DNA of 64,000 bases from UBA4582 sp038106185. GTDB taxonomy: Bacteria > Pseudomonadota > Gammaproteobacteria > Pseudomonadales > Azotimanducaceae. The translations under genes and the position numbers were made by a program. The stretch is taken from positions 62,001 to 126,000 of the forward strand of contig JAYODE010000006.1 in the NCBI GenBank assembly GCA_038106185.1. Reading direction: 5' to 3'. Positions 1-9,169 of this stretch are shown one piece after another. Below the pieces are notes generated by a model, which did no database searches, was not told the origin of the DNA, and was given only the letters and a program-made list of their open reading frames with translations. Within the stretch, counting starts at the first letter, position 1. Each line of letters starts with the position of its first letter.

Positions 1-2
1 AC

Positions 3-1259
3 ACTCCACTGCAAGCCGGAGACTATATAGATGACTTGGGCAGACGCGCTCGACTTGCCGCCAAGGCCCTCGCCAAAGCGACTAGCGCGAAGAAAAATCA
101 GGCGCTGCTGACCGCTGCTCTGGCTCTCAGAGCACAGAAGAACCTGTTACTGGCTGAAAATGCAGAAGATGTTCTCGGCGCAAAGACAGCCGGCAAACCC
201 GCGGCTTTTGTCGACCGCTTGTTGTTAACGGACGATCGGGTTGAGGCAATGGCAACAGCCCTGGAGACGATCGCCGCCCTACCAGATCCCGTCGGCCGCC
301 AGCTGGCACAATTTGACCGTCCTAATGGTCTGGTCATCCAGCGTATCGCCTGTCCGATCGGTGTCATCGCGATGATCTATGAATCACGACCCAACGTCGG
401 CGCCGATGCAGGGGCTTTATGTCTAAAATCCGGCAATGCCGTGATCCTTCGAGGTGGCTCAGAGAGCCTGCGATCCTCAAGACAGATTGTTGCTTGCCTC
501 GTCAAAGGACTGCAGGCTGCCGGCTTGCCAGCAGACTGCGTTCAGTTGGTCGATACGACTGACCGAGAAGCTGTCACTGCTTTACTGCACTGTGACACCT
601 ACGTTGATCTGGCGATTCCCCGTGGCGGTCGCAGTTTGGTTGAGCTGGTAAAAAATGAGGCACGAGTTCCAACGCTGCTGCACCTGGATGGTAACTGCCA
701 CACTTACATTCACTGCGATGCGGACCTCGACAAGGCGGTCACTATCGTAAAGAACGCAAAGATGCGCCGCACAGGGGTTTGCGGCGCGACAGAAAGCCTG
801 GTAGTGGATGCGGCTATCGCTGCCCAATTTTTACCGCAACTGACCACCGCCCTCGCAGGCTGCGAACTTCGTGGTGATGAACTAGCTCAACGCTGCGACG
901 CGAGAATCAAGCCGGCAACCGAGCTTGATTGGGACACTGAGTATCTCGATGCGATCCTGTCGATTAAAACGGTAGAAAATTTAGCTGAGGCGCTTCTGTT
1001 CATTGAACGCCACTCTTCAAAACATACAGATGCCATTATCACCGAGGACCCAACAGCTGCCGCGATGTTTTTACAGGAGATAGATTCTGCTGTCGTGATG
1101 CACAACGCGTCAACTCAGTTTTCTGACGGTGGCGAATTCGGCATGGGTGCGGAGATCGGCATTGCTACTGGCAAAATGCATGCACGAGGCCCTGTTGGCC
1201 TGGAGCAATTGACAAGCTTCAAGTATCTCGTTTCCGGTACGGGCCAAGTGAGATCTTGA
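3..1259 (+). CDS. proA: Gamma-glutamyl phosphate reductase (5' end outside window)
   Basis: Second enzyme of proline synthesis from glutamate: NADPH-dependent reduction of gamma-glutamyl phosphate to glutamate semialdehyde in the cytosol. The protein has the aldehyde-dehydrogenase-like ProA fold with recognisable family blocks: YESRPN near the substrate site, LCLKSGNAVILRGG, an IPRGG block, and the C-terminal DGGEFGMGAEIGIAT and HARGPVGLE stretches. The conserved Cys lies in GVCGATESL. The frame is open to the first base of the window, reading TPLQAGDYIDDLGRRAR before the first internal TTG at 36. The true start therefore probably lies just upstream, and the TTG is not needed as a start. About 410 codons are present, close to the usual ProA length. 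putP follows 45 bp downstream in the same direction, so both genes concern proline. Confidence 0.93.
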   Translation, partial: TPLQAGDYIDDLGRRARLAAKALAKATSAKKNQALLTAALALRAQKNLLLAENAEDVLGAKTAGKPAAFVDRLLLTDDRVEAMATALETIAALPDPVGRQLAQFDRPNGLVIQRIACPIGVIAMIYESRPNVGADAGALCLKSGNAVILRGGSESLRSSRQIVACLVKGLQAAGLPADCVQLVDTTDREAVTALLHCDTYVDLAIPRGGRSLVELVKNEARVPTLLHLDGNCHTYIHCDADLDKAVTIVKNAKMRRTGVCGATESLVVDAAIAAQFLPQLTTALAGCELRGDELAQRCDARIKPATELDWDTEYLDAILSIKTVENLAEALLFIERHSSKHTDAIITEDPTAAAMFLQEIDSAVVMHNASTQFSDGGEFGMGAEIGIATGKMHARGPVGLEQLTSFKYLVSGTGQVRS

Positions 1260-1304
1260 TGGGGTCTCTGCTGCCACGACCGACCCCTGGTCTCAGGTTA
1301 CACT

Positions 1305-2801
1305 ATGCATGATGCAGCCCTAGTATCCCTTTCAGCCTATTTCATTCTGATGATTGCCATCGGCTATTATGGCTTTCAACAAGGGACGAGTGATCTGTCC
1401 GAATATATGCTTGGCGGGCGCCGGCTGCACCCAGCGGTTGGCGCGCTTTCTGCTGGCGCCTCAGATATGAGTGGCTGGATGCTCATGGGTCTGCCTGGCG
1501 CTATTTATCTTACCGGTGTCAGCTCGGCCTGGATCGCGGTGGGCCTGTTGCTGGGCGCCTACCTTAATTATCTGCTCGTAGCGCCCAGACTGAGGGTCTA
1601 CACAGAGTTGGCAGATGATGCGCTTACCATTCCAGACTTTTTCGAAAAACGGTTTCTCGATACCTCTCGTTCACTGCGAATACTGTCATCAATCGTGATT
1701 ATCGTATTTTTCACGCTTTACACTTCTTCCGGCCTGGTCGCCGGCGGCAAGCTGTTTGAGGCCTCTTTTGGGCTGGACTATGAGATCGGCTTGTTTGTCA
1801 CCGCTGGCGTCGTGGTGACCTATACCTTGTTCGGTGGCTTTCTTGCGGTCAGCATCACCGACTTTGTGCAGGGCTGTATTATGTTCGTCGCACTGGTACT
1901 GGTACCCAGCGTCGCTTTGATTGACCTGGGAGGCTATAGCCCCATGACTGCCACCCTGACCTCAATTAATCCTGACCTGCTCAGTTGGTTCAAAGGCATT
2001 ACCGCACTGGGTCTGATATCCAGCCTGTCATGGGGCCTCGGCTACTTCGGTCAACCACATATCATCGTTCGATTTATGGCCATCAGAAATCTGGGCGATA
2101 TCAGAGCAGCACGCTACATCGGAATGAGCTGGATGTTGATCACAATTCTCGGGGCAGTGGCGACAGGACTGGTTGGCTTAGCCTATGTTACCGCGAAGGG
2201 CGGCCGTCTTGACGATGCCGAGACCATCTTCATCTACCTGTCCCAGGTCCTGTTTCACCCTCTGATCACGGGCTTCCTGCTCGCTGCGATTCTGGCTGCG
2301 ATCATGAGCACCATCTCATCCCAGCTGCTGGTATCGTCTAGCTCTCTGACCGAAGACTTCTACAAGGCCTTCATTCGCAGGTCGGCAAGCCAGCGTGAAC
2401 TGGTGATGACCGGGCGCTTGTCCGTGCTTGGCGTCTCTCTAGTCGCAATCGCAATGGCCTTTGATCGCTCCAGCTCAATTCTCTCACTGGTTAGCAACGC
2501 CTGGGCCGGCTTTGGTGCTGCGTTTGGGCCTATTATTCTCTTAAGCTTGTACTGGAGCCGAATGACCCGTGACGGCGCCCTTGCAGGCATGATTACTGGC
2601 GCTATGACGGTTCTGATCTGGATTCATGCACCGCTGCAAATTAACGGTATGGCACTGAATCAGGTTCTCTATGAGATAGTGCCAGGATTTGTGCTCGCCT
2701 TCATCGCCGCCATCTTGGTGAGTCTCTTGACGGCGAGTCCGCCATCCAGTGTCCGAGACCGCTTTTATGGCGTCAGCTCACTGATTAAAGGACAGACTTA
2801 A
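1305..2801 (+). CDS. putP: Sodium/proline symporter
   Basis: Sodium:solute symporter (SSS) family permease of 498 residues, the usual PutP length, with about 13 predicted membrane segments. Family features include the N-terminal SEYMLGGRRLHPAVGALSAGASDMSGWMLMG region, where the conserved Ser and Asp residues line the Na+/proline site. The YTLFGGFLAVSITDFVQG block and the GLGYFGQPHIIVRFMAI block are also typical of PutP rather than of other SSS members. It would import proline with Na+. The ATG at 1305 starts 45 bp after proA. Co-transcription is possible but no promoter evidence was found either way. A likely intrinsic terminator follows immediately. Confidence 0.92.
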   Translation: MHDAALVSLSAYFILMIAIGYYGFQQGTSDLSEYMLGGRRLHPAVGALSAGASDMSGWMLMGLPGAIYLTGVSSAWIAVGLLLGAYLNYLLVAPRLRVYTELADDALTIPDFFEKRFLDTSRSLRILSSIVIIVFFTLYTSSGLVAGGKLFEASFGLDYEIGLFVTAGVVVTYTLFGGFLAVSITDFVQGCIMFVALVLVPSVALIDLGGYSPMTATLTSINPDLLSWFKGITALGLISSLSWGLGYFGQPHIIVRFMAIRNLGDIRAARYIGMSWMLITILGAVATGLVGLAYVTAKGGRLDDAETIFIYLSQVLFHPLITGFLLAAILAAIMSTISSQLLVSSSSLTEDFYKAFIRRSASQRELVMTGRLSVLGVSLVAIAMAFDRSSSILSLVSNAWAGFGAAFGPIILLSLYWSRMTRDGALAGMITGAMTVLIWIHAPLQINGMALNQVLYEIVPGFVLAFIAAILVSLLTASPPSSVRDRFYGVSSLIKGQT

Positions 2802-2830
2802 GCTTGCCGCAGAGCAAGCACTACTTTTTT
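2802..2830 (+). terminator. Probable intrinsic terminator of putP
   Basis: A GCTTGC/GCAAGC stem of 6 bp with a 6-nt loop lies at 2802-2819, followed after a short spacer by a run of six T. It starts at the putP stop codon and lies upstream of the convergent copA end. The stem is short, so this is a moderate call. Confidence 0.5.
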
Positions 2831-2887
2831 GCTCGCCAAAGATTCAGCCTGGCACCTACCGGAACCTCATGGACCGCGCTGTCCTGC

Positions 2888-5584
2888 CTAGAGTGTTAGC
2901 AGGCGCAGGCGGTTGGCGTTCAACACGACAGTCACGGACGAGGCTGCCATGGCCATAGAGGCAAATACCGGGTTAATCAGAAGATGATACAGCGGGTATA
3001 GCGCGCCAGCGGCGACCGGAATGAGCAATAAATTGTAGGCAAAGGCACCTACCAGATTCTGATAGATATTACGCAGAGTCAGCCGCGATAGCCTAATGGC
3101 ACGTCCAACTCCCATCATGCTATTTCTTAGCAGGGCGACATCCGCACTTTGAATCGCCACATCTGCACCCCGACCCATCGCGAACCCGACATGGGCTATA
3201 CTCAGAGCCAGCGCGTCATTTATGCCGTCACCCACCATACCAACCTTCTCACCCTGCGCCTGTAAACGCTGAATATGCGCCAGTTTGCCGTCTGGTGAGA
3301 CGCCTGCGACAAACTCATCCAGACCCAACTGCGCAGCAACCAGGCTAGCCGTTGAGCTATTGTCACCTGTCAACATGACGACCCTCAGGCCCAGCGCTTG
3401 CAGCTCCTCAACCGCTTCCATCGAGTCTGCCTTCAGGCTGTCGAAGAGGGTGAAATAACCCAGCACTCGGTCATCTCGACCAACATAAATCACTGTTTCG
3501 GCAAAATCCAACTGATTAAGCCCAAGAGTCATACCTTGTGATTGCATAAAGCTGTAGTTACCCATTGCAACGGCGACCCCATCGATCAAGCCTTGCACAC
3601 CACCACCGGGCGCGATAGAAAAGTTGGTCACTGCTTGCGACTCAACCTGCTGTGCCTCGCAATAGTTAACGATCGCTTGCGCCAACGGATGCTCTGACAA
3701 GCGCTCGAGGCTGAAAGCGATACTCATCAAAGGCTGGCCTTTACTAAAATTTACCATGCTCGTGACCTGCGGTTCGCCGTTGGTCAGGGTGCCAGTTTTA
3801 TCGACGACTATTGTTGTCAGTTTGCTCGCCGCCTGCAGGGCATCGCTGTTCCTGAACAGGAGTCCGGCACTGGCTGCACGACCAATACCGACCATGATCG
3901 ACATGGGAATCGCTAAACCCAGCGCACAAGGACAGGCAATAATCAGCACCGAAAGGCTGGTAACCAAGGCATAGGACAGGCTAGGTTCGGGCCCAAAAAA
4001 CCCCCAGACAAAACTCGTCATCAACGCTAGCAACAAGACAACAGGCACAAATACCGCAGCAATCTGGTCTGTGATTCGACCTATCGCAGGTTTCGAATTC
4101 TGCGCCTGCCGCACCAGGCGCACAATATTGGCCAGCACTGTATCACCGCCTAACTGCTCCGCACGCATCACCAACATCCCGTATTGATTCAGCGTTCCAG
4201 CTATGACCCGACTACCCTCCTGTTTATCAATTGGGACTGACTCGCCGGATAACATGGACTCATTCACAGAGCTGGCCCCAGCAATAACCAATCCGTCTAC
4301 GGGTATTGTCTCACCCGGTTTGATTCGCAGCAGGTCATTGACTTCGAGGCTGGCCACCGGCACTCGCTGGTCGATACCTGACTCAATTCGAATGGTGAAC
4401 TTCGGCTGCAGATCCAACAGCTTTCTGACTGCCAGTGACGTCTTGCCTTTAGCATGACTCTCTAGCGCCTTACCCAGTCCAATGAAACCGAGAATAAACA
4501 ATGCGGCTTCAAAATAAAGATGCCGCGACGCCGAAGGAACGAGACCCGGCAGAAGAATGATCAGCATAGAATAAATCCAGGCCGTACCCGTGCCCAGCGC
4601 AATCAAGGTGTCCATTGTGGTACTCAAATGACGTGCCGCATTGAACGCCGCCTGGAAGAACTGGCGACCGGAGAAGGCCATCACCAAAGCCACAAGAGCA
4701 CCAGTCACGAGCCAGAAAGGCTGGTCTTGCAAGGATGGCAAAACGTCAAGCCACATACCCAGCATCAGGATGCTGCCGGCCACCAACGCCACTGCTGACT
4801 GAATTCGAGCGCGACGTAATTGAACCGCAAGCTGAGCTTCTTTGGCTTCCAGACTCTCATCAACGCCCTCGGTGGCGTTATAGCCAACAGCTTGGACAGC
4901 GGCAATTAATTGCGCCGCTGAGGCGCTGGTGACGACTGTTGCCGTTTCTTCGGCGAAATTGACCACCGCATCACGAGTACCAGTGGTCTTCGCCAGCGCC
5001 TTCTCAACAGTGGCAACACAACTGGCACAGGACATCCCTCGGATCTGTAGATGGACAACCTGTTCATTGGCAGTTGAGTTACTGATCGTAGGATTATTGG
5101 TCGCTGGATCATCGAAGGATCCGGTCGTGAAGGACTCGGCTATTTCTTCTGCCGGGCTATGCTTGTCTCCGGAATCAACCAAGTAACCGCTGGCTTCAAT
5201 AGCATTGATTAGCGATTGCAGATCGAAAAAGCCGCGAACCTCTACCAGGCCGGCCTGCAGATCCACCTGAACATCCTCGACACCATCAACAGCAGTCGCC
5301 GCTGATTTGACTTTGGCAACACACTTCTGACAGTTCATGCCACTAACGGGTATGGCGACTGAACCCTTGAGCAGAAGGTCAGCCAACTGATAACCGGCAT
5401 CACCAATGGCCTCTCGAAGGCGGTCAGGTGCCACCCACTTCAACAACGTCAAACGAGCCTCATGTTGATCATGATCGACTGTCAGCGGCATATCCCCAAC
5501 AACGCCGCTCAAGGCAGCAGCCACACTGGCAGCACAGTGCTGACAAGTCATACCCAAGATGCCAATTTTGAGGACTGTATCCAT
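2888..5584 (-). CDS. copA: Copper-exporting P1B-type ATPase with three HMA domains
   Basis: Inner-membrane ATPase that pumps Cu(I) out of the cytosol. The N-terminus holds three heavy-metal-associated domains with CxxC motifs GMTCQHC, GMNCQKC and GMSCASC at about residues 14-17, 85-88 and 186-189. The core then shows the metal-site CPC in IACPCALGLAIPMS, the phosphorylated DKTGTLTNGEP, the SEHPLAQAI nucleotide-domain motif and GDGINDALAL. Many bacterial CopA proteins have one or two HMA domains, so three is at the high end; total length is 898 residues. I chose the ATG at 5584. A GTG at 5593 would add three residues and has no better ribosome site. The gene diverges from the His-rich exported protein and cusCBA, forming a copper resistance block. 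Confidence 0.93.
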   Translation of the reverse strand: MDTVLKIGILGMTCQHCAASVAAALSGVVGDMPLTVDHDQHEARLTLLKWVAPDRLREAIGDAGYQLADLLLKGSVAIPVSGMNCQKCVAKVKSAATAVDGVEDVQVDLQAGLVEVRGFFDLQSLINAIEASGYLVDSGDKHSPAEEIAESFTTGSFDDPATNNPTISNSTANEQVVHLQIRGMSCASCVATVEKALAKTTGTRDAVVNFAEETATVVTSASAAQLIAAVQAVGYNATEGVDESLEAKEAQLAVQLRRARIQSAVALVAGSILMLGMWLDVLPSLQDQPFWLVTGALVALVMAFSGRQFFQAAFNAARHLSTTMDTLIALGTGTAWIYSMLIILLPGLVPSASRHLYFEAALFILGFIGLGKALESHAKGKTSLAVRKLLDLQPKFTIRIESGIDQRVPVASLEVNDLLRIKPGETIPVDGLVIAGASSVNESMLSGESVPIDKQEGSRVIAGTLNQYGMLVMRAEQLGGDTVLANIVRLVRQAQNSKPAIGRITDQIAAVFVPVVLLLALMTSFVWGFFGPEPSLSYALVTSLSVLIIACPCALGLAIPMSIMVGIGRAASAGLLFRNSDALQAASKLTTIVVDKTGTLTNGEPQVTSMVNFSKGQPLMSIAFSLERLSEHPLAQAIVNYCEAQQVESQAVTNFSIAPGGGVQGLIDGVAVAMGNYSFMQSQGMTLGLNQLDFAETVIYVGRDDRVLGYFTLFDSLKADSMEAVEELQALGLRVVMLTGDNSSTASLVAAQLGLDEFVAGVSPDGKLAHIQRLQAQGEKVGMVGDGINDALALSIAHVGFAMGRGADVAIQSADVALLRNSMMGVGRAIRLSRLTLRNIYQNLVGAFAYNLLLIPVAAGALYPLYHLLINPVFASMAMAASSVTVVLNANRLRLLTL

Positions 5585-5651
5585 AAGTGTCACGTTTGCT
5601 CGGCAAGATCACAAAAATCGGTCTATCATACCGTTAAATTGACTATTTTCA

Positions 5652-6236
5652 TTGACCTTCGCGTCACATCGCGTAAGGTTGCGCTATCGAAAACTTGGAC
5701 TTCTACGATTGTTTCCGTCTCGAACTCTGGCACGTCTGATTCTGCCCTGTCTGGTGCTCTTCAGTCAGGTGAATGCCTATGGGATTCATCCGTGTCACAA
5801 TGCGGGCGATAGCACTGAAGCGAGGGGCGTTCCTTCAAGCAGTCATTCAGCTGATCACTCGATCAGTCACTCGATCACTGACTCGACCAGTCACTCGATC
5901 AATCATTCGATCAATGACTCAAGTCTGCACGCTTCCAGTCACGCTTCCAGTCACGCTTCCAGTCACGCTTCCAGTCACTGGAGCATTCACTGGAATAACG
6001 CTCTCCAGGATACTGCAACGTTGCAGCAGGGCACAGTCTTAGCCCAGGACAGCTGTTGTGGCTCCGGTCTTGATCAGTCAGGATGTCTGTCGAGTTGTGT
6101 TCTAAGCCCCTCCCTGACGACTAACATTCGGCTTGCAGCAGTCAGCCCTGCGACCCTTATCATCGCCTCGCGTTCGGTCGATGAGCCAATTGTCCGCCCA
6201 CCCAACAAGCCTTTTCGACCACCCTTCCACAGTTGA
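5652..6236 (+). CDS. His/Ser-rich exported small protein, CzcI-like, upstream of cusCBA
   Basis: About 194 residues, with a probable signal peptide (hydrophobic run LILPCLVLF, then SQVNA) and a mature part rich in His, Ser and Cys. The tail RPPNKPFRPPFHS resembles the Pro/Arg-rich ends of small exported proteins (CzcI-like) found ahead of heavy-metal efflux operons. I infer a periplasmic metal-binding or sensing role; no catalytic domain is visible. Residues around 70-115 are encoded by 12-bp DNA repeats giving Ser-His-rich blocks and four HASS units. The start is uncertain. TTG at 5652 overlaps a possible regulatory palindrome, and in-frame TTG codons at 5679 and 5709 would give a more normal signal peptide. 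cusC follows about 130 bp downstream. Confidence 0.6.
   Translation: MTFASHRVRLRYRKLGLLRLFPSRTLARLILPCLVLFSQVNAYGIHPCHNAGDSTEARGVPSSSHSADHSISHSITDSTSHSINHSINDSSLHASSHASSHASSHASSHWSIHWNNALQDTATLQQGTVLAQDSCCGSGLDQSGCLSSCVLSPSLTTNIRLAAVSPATLIIASRSVDEPIVRPPNKPFRPPFHS
5655..5679. promoter_or_regulatory. Imperfect palindrome in the copA/cus divergent region, possible MerR-type operator
   Basis: ACCTT-CGCG and CGCG-T-AAGGT flank a 6-bp centre, directly overlapping a TTGACC hexamer at 5652-5657. MerR-family copper regulators such as CueR bind ACCTT/AAGGT dyads placed between -35 and -10, so position and half-sites fit. The spacing is longer than in the E. coli copA site, so the assignment is tentative. 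No regulator gene is visible nearby. Confidence 0.35.
5853..5975 (+). repeat. Two adjacent 12-bp minisatellites inside the His-rich gene
   Basis: Positions 5853-5923 hold about six degenerate copies of a 12-bp unit like CAGTCACTCGAT. Positions 5928-5975 hold four exact copies of CACGCTTCCAGT. Both keep the reading frame and encode Ser/His-rich peptide repeats. Copy number could change without a frameshift. Confidence 0.9.
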
Positions 6237-6365
6237 TACAGGATAGCTGCGCCCGAAAATTGCAGGGCACAGACTTCTAGCGCTGACCCCCATGATATTT
6301 GGCGGTCAGTTTTTTTGAGCCTGACCCAGTCTCAATCTATCAACATTCATTGGAGGGGCCTGAAA

Positions 6366-7787
6366 ATGCGTATCGACGCATCAAGCCGCACAACACATTT
6401 CCTATTCAGACCTTGGCTATATTTCGCTCTAGCCATCTTTTCGAGCTGCTTGCCGCAAACACTTGCAGCAGCTGAGACGCCGGTACTGTCTCTGTCTCGG
6501 GCTGTCGAGATAGCTGTACAGGCGGACCCCTGGCTGACAGCCAGCCGGGCCAAGCAAAAGGGGCTCGAGGCCCAGAGTCGAGCGGTCCAAGGATTACCCA
6601 ATCCCAAGTTGTCCTTTTCTGCAATGAATCTGCCCACTGACAGCTTTCGCTTTAATCAGGAAAGTATGACCCAACTCAATGTGGGGGTCAGTCAGATGTT
6701 TCCCCGCGGTGACACTCGGGCCTTGCGAAGCCAGGAAATGATGGAGAAAAGCCAAGCCCTGCCATTTTCGCAGCTGGACCGTCAGGCAGATGTTACAGCG
6801 ACAGTCAGCCAGTTATGGCTTGATGCCTATAAAGCTGAGAGAACCATTGCCTTGATCACCGACAATCGTGCCTTGTTCGAGCAACTGGTGGAAATAGCCC
6901 GTGCCAACTATGCCGCGGCATTGGGCAGGACCCGGCAGCAAGACATCATTCGAGCCCAGATGGAGCTAACCTCTCTGGATAATCGACTGAGTGACCTCGA
7001 AGAGCGCAAGGCAGTCGCGCTGCAGAAGCTGGCGGGGTGGATGGCCGGCACCGAGCCGGTTGCGCCTGACATGCTGAGCTTCGGAGTATTCGGCAAGACA
7101 GGATTCCGCCTGACGCCTGAATTACCAGATTTTGCCAACAATCTGTTGATGCAGATACGGGGCATTCCCAGGCAACCGACACATGACATAGACCGTATGC
7201 TCGCCGGCCACCCGGCCATTCGCGCGCTGGATCAACATATCACAGCGGCCACTACTGGTCGCGAATTGTCGGCACAACAATACAAACCTGAATGGGGTCT
7301 CACTGCCGCTTACAGCTATCGTGACAATGCCCCGACAGGCTTGTACAGGGCCGACTTTTTTTCTATTGGCCTGACGATTGACGTTCCCATTTTACAGCGA
7401 CATCAAACCGATGCGAGCGTGCAGGCAGCGGCGGCATCCATCGAATCATTGCAGGCAGAGCGGCAACTGACTTTGCGAAACTTGCGGACCTCAATGCTGG
7501 CCGAAGTCGCCCTGATCGAGGGACTCTCGACACGCTTGGCGCTCTATCAGGAGGAGCTCTTACCGCAGTTTGACGAGTATGCCGAGGCGACGCTGACGGC
7601 CTATACTAACGACGAAAGCACGTTTGTTGAGGTCGTCCGCGCCCGCATTGATCTGCTGAACGCCAAAATTTCGGCCCTGGTACTGGCTGTTGACCAGCGT
7701 AAGGCAATGACTCGTCTCGATTACCTCTGGCCACAACCCCTCATTCAAGCAGAAACGCAAGCCGCCTTCCGAGGAGAACAACCTTGA
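6366..7787 (+). CDS. cusC: TolC-family outer-membrane efflux protein of the Cus copper/silver system
   Basis: Outer-membrane channel subunit of a tripartite RND metal efflux pump. The 473-residue protein begins with a signal peptide (hydrophobic LYFALAIFSSCL, cleavage near LAAAE). Two outer-membrane-efflux repeats follow, with long helical, Ala/Gln/Leu-rich stretches. I chose the ATG at 6366 because GGAGG lies 8 nt upstream; an upstream TTG at 6315 lacks such a site. The stop codon overlaps the cusB start by 4 bp, so the two are translationally coupled. The symbol is by operon context, since sequence alone does not separate CusC from CzcC. Confidence 0.85.
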   Translation: MRIDASSRTTHFLFRPWLYFALAIFSSCLPQTLAAAETPVLSLSRAVEIAVQADPWLTASRAKQKGLEAQSRAVQGLPNPKLSFSAMNLPTDSFRFNQESMTQLNVGVSQMFPRGDTRALRSQEMMEKSQALPFSQLDRQADVTATVSQLWLDAYKAERTIALITDNRALFEQLVEIARANYAAALGRTRQQDIIRAQMELTSLDNRLSDLEERKAVALQKLAGWMAGTEPVAPDMLSFGVFGKTGFRLTPELPDFANNLLMQIRGIPRQPTHDIDRMLAGHPAIRALDQHITAATTGRELSAQQYKPEWGLTAAYSYRDNAPTGLYRADFFSIGLTIDVPILQRHQTDASVQAAAASIESLQAERQLTLRNLRTSMLAEVALIEGLSTRLALYQEELLPQFDEYAEATLTAYTNDESTFVEVVRARIDLLNAKISALVLAVDQRKAMTRLDYLWPQPLIQAETQAAFRGEQP

Positions 7788-9169
7788 ACCAATCAACGCT
7801 GTATCGTCCCGTTTACTCGATCCTTCTTAGCCTGATAACCGGCATCGCAGCGGGCGCTTTGGGTTACGCTCTACTCGATACGCCGGCAACAACAACAGCC
7901 GAAAAGCCAGCCGAACCTCTATACTGGGTCGCGCCCATGGATCCGACTTATCGCCGTGATAAACCTGGCAAATCGCCCATGGGTATGGATCTGATTCCGG
8001 TTTATCCGCAGGGAGCGCTCAGCACGGGGCAGCAGGATGTCGGGCTTGTTCGAATCTCACCCAATATCGAGAATAATCTTGGCGTCAGGTTAACCCGAGT
8101 GGAACGTCGGCCATTGGCCAATGAAATAAGGACAGTCGGTTATGTTCAGTACAACCAGGATACGCTGGTACACCTACATCCGCGAGTCGAGGGCTGGATT
8201 GAAAAGTTGCACGTCAAATCTGCCGGTGACCCAGTCAGCCTTGGCCAGCCATTATATGACCTGTATTCACCGGAGCTGGTGACTGCTCAGGAAGAGTTCC
8301 TGCTGGCCTTGCAAAGGGACAACCAAACTTTAATCAATGCCGCCAGTGAAAGGCTGCAGGCACTGCAGCTGCCGGACTCTGTCATCGCAGCCCTGCGTCG
8401 AAGTCGACAGGTCTCCTCAACTATAACCTTCTTTGCGCCCCAGCAAGGGGTTATCGACAACCTGGAGGTACGTGAAGGATTTTATGTCAAGCCTGGTACG
8501 AATCTGATGTCGATTGGTGCGCTTGAGGAGGTCTGGGTGGAAGCTGAGGTTTTCGAGCGACAGGCAAGTCTCGTCGAGGCTAACTCGCCGGTTGTCATGA
8601 CGCTTGCCTACCTGCCAGGTCGTGAATGGCAAGGCAAAGTTGATTACATCTATCCAACGCTCGATCCGGTGACGCGCACCCTGCGCCTGCGACTGAGGTT
8701 CCCCAATCCCGACCTTGATCTGAAGCCCAACATGTTTGCTGAGATCACAATTCTCAGCGACAGTCCTGAGGCGCGCTTGATCGTACCTCGCGAAGCCGTC
8801 ATTCGCACGGGGCTCACAGAGCGGGTTGTGGTTGCCCTGGGTGACGGCCAATTTCGATCTACGCAGGTACGAATGGGCCGCATGGACAGGGACCATATCG
8901 AAATACTTGAAGGCCTCACTGAAGGCCAGACAATCGTCAGTTCGGCGCAATTTCTGCTTGACTCGGAATCCAACAAAAACGCTGATCTCAACCGCCTGGA
9001 TCAGCCTGCGAGTACCGAACACCATTTGCCCGCCACCAAACCAGCATCGATGAGGGCGAACTCGCACCACGACCATTCTATGCCTGCCATGGACAGCCGC
9101 CCCGCCGTCGACCATTCAATGCATCAAATGGATGCAGGTCATGACGCTCATGGGAGTCAGCAGCCATGA
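7784..9169 (+). CDS. cusB: RND efflux periplasmic adaptor with heavy-metal-binding domain
   Basis: Membrane fusion subunit linking the inner-membrane RND pump to the outer-membrane channel. It has an N-terminal membrane anchor, then a heavy-metal-binding domain with the typical APMDPTYRRDKPGKSPMGMDLIPVY pattern at about residues 45-75 (Met-rich). Barrel-sandwich and beta-barrel adaptor domains follow. The C-terminus (about residues 415-461) is rich in His and Met (HHDHSMPAMD, DHSMHQMD), as expected for Cu/Ag ligands. The start is TTG at 7784, supported by GAGGAG 7 nt upstream and by the 4-bp overlap with cusC. It overlaps cusA by 4 bp (ATGA). Confidence 0.9.
   Translation: MNQSTLYRPVYSILLSLITGIAAGALGYALLDTPATTTAEKPAEPLYWVAPMDPTYRRDKPGKSPMGMDLIPVYPQGALSTGQQDVGLVRISPNIENNLGVRLTRVERRPLANEIRTVGYVQYNQDTLVHLHPRVEGWIEKLHVKSAGDPVSLGQPLYDLYSPELVTAQEEFLLALQRDNQTLINAASERLQALQLPDSVIAALRRSRQVSSTITFFAPQQGVIDNLEVREGFYVKPGTNLMSIGALEEVWVEAEVFERQASLVEANSPVVMTLAYLPGREWQGKVDYIYPTLDPVTRTLRLRLRFPNPDLDLKPNMFAEITILSDSPEARLIVPREAVIRTGLTERVVVALGDGQFRSTQVRMGRMDRDHIEILEGLTEGQTIVSSAQFLLDSESNKNADLNRLDQPASTEHHLPATKPASMRANSHHDHSMPAMDSRPAVDHSMHQMDAGHDAHGSQQP

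Noticed and set aside
8417..9115. A 232-codon minus-strand gene inside cusB
   Set aside because: cusB is complete and in operon with cusC and cusA; the antisense frame shows no family features.
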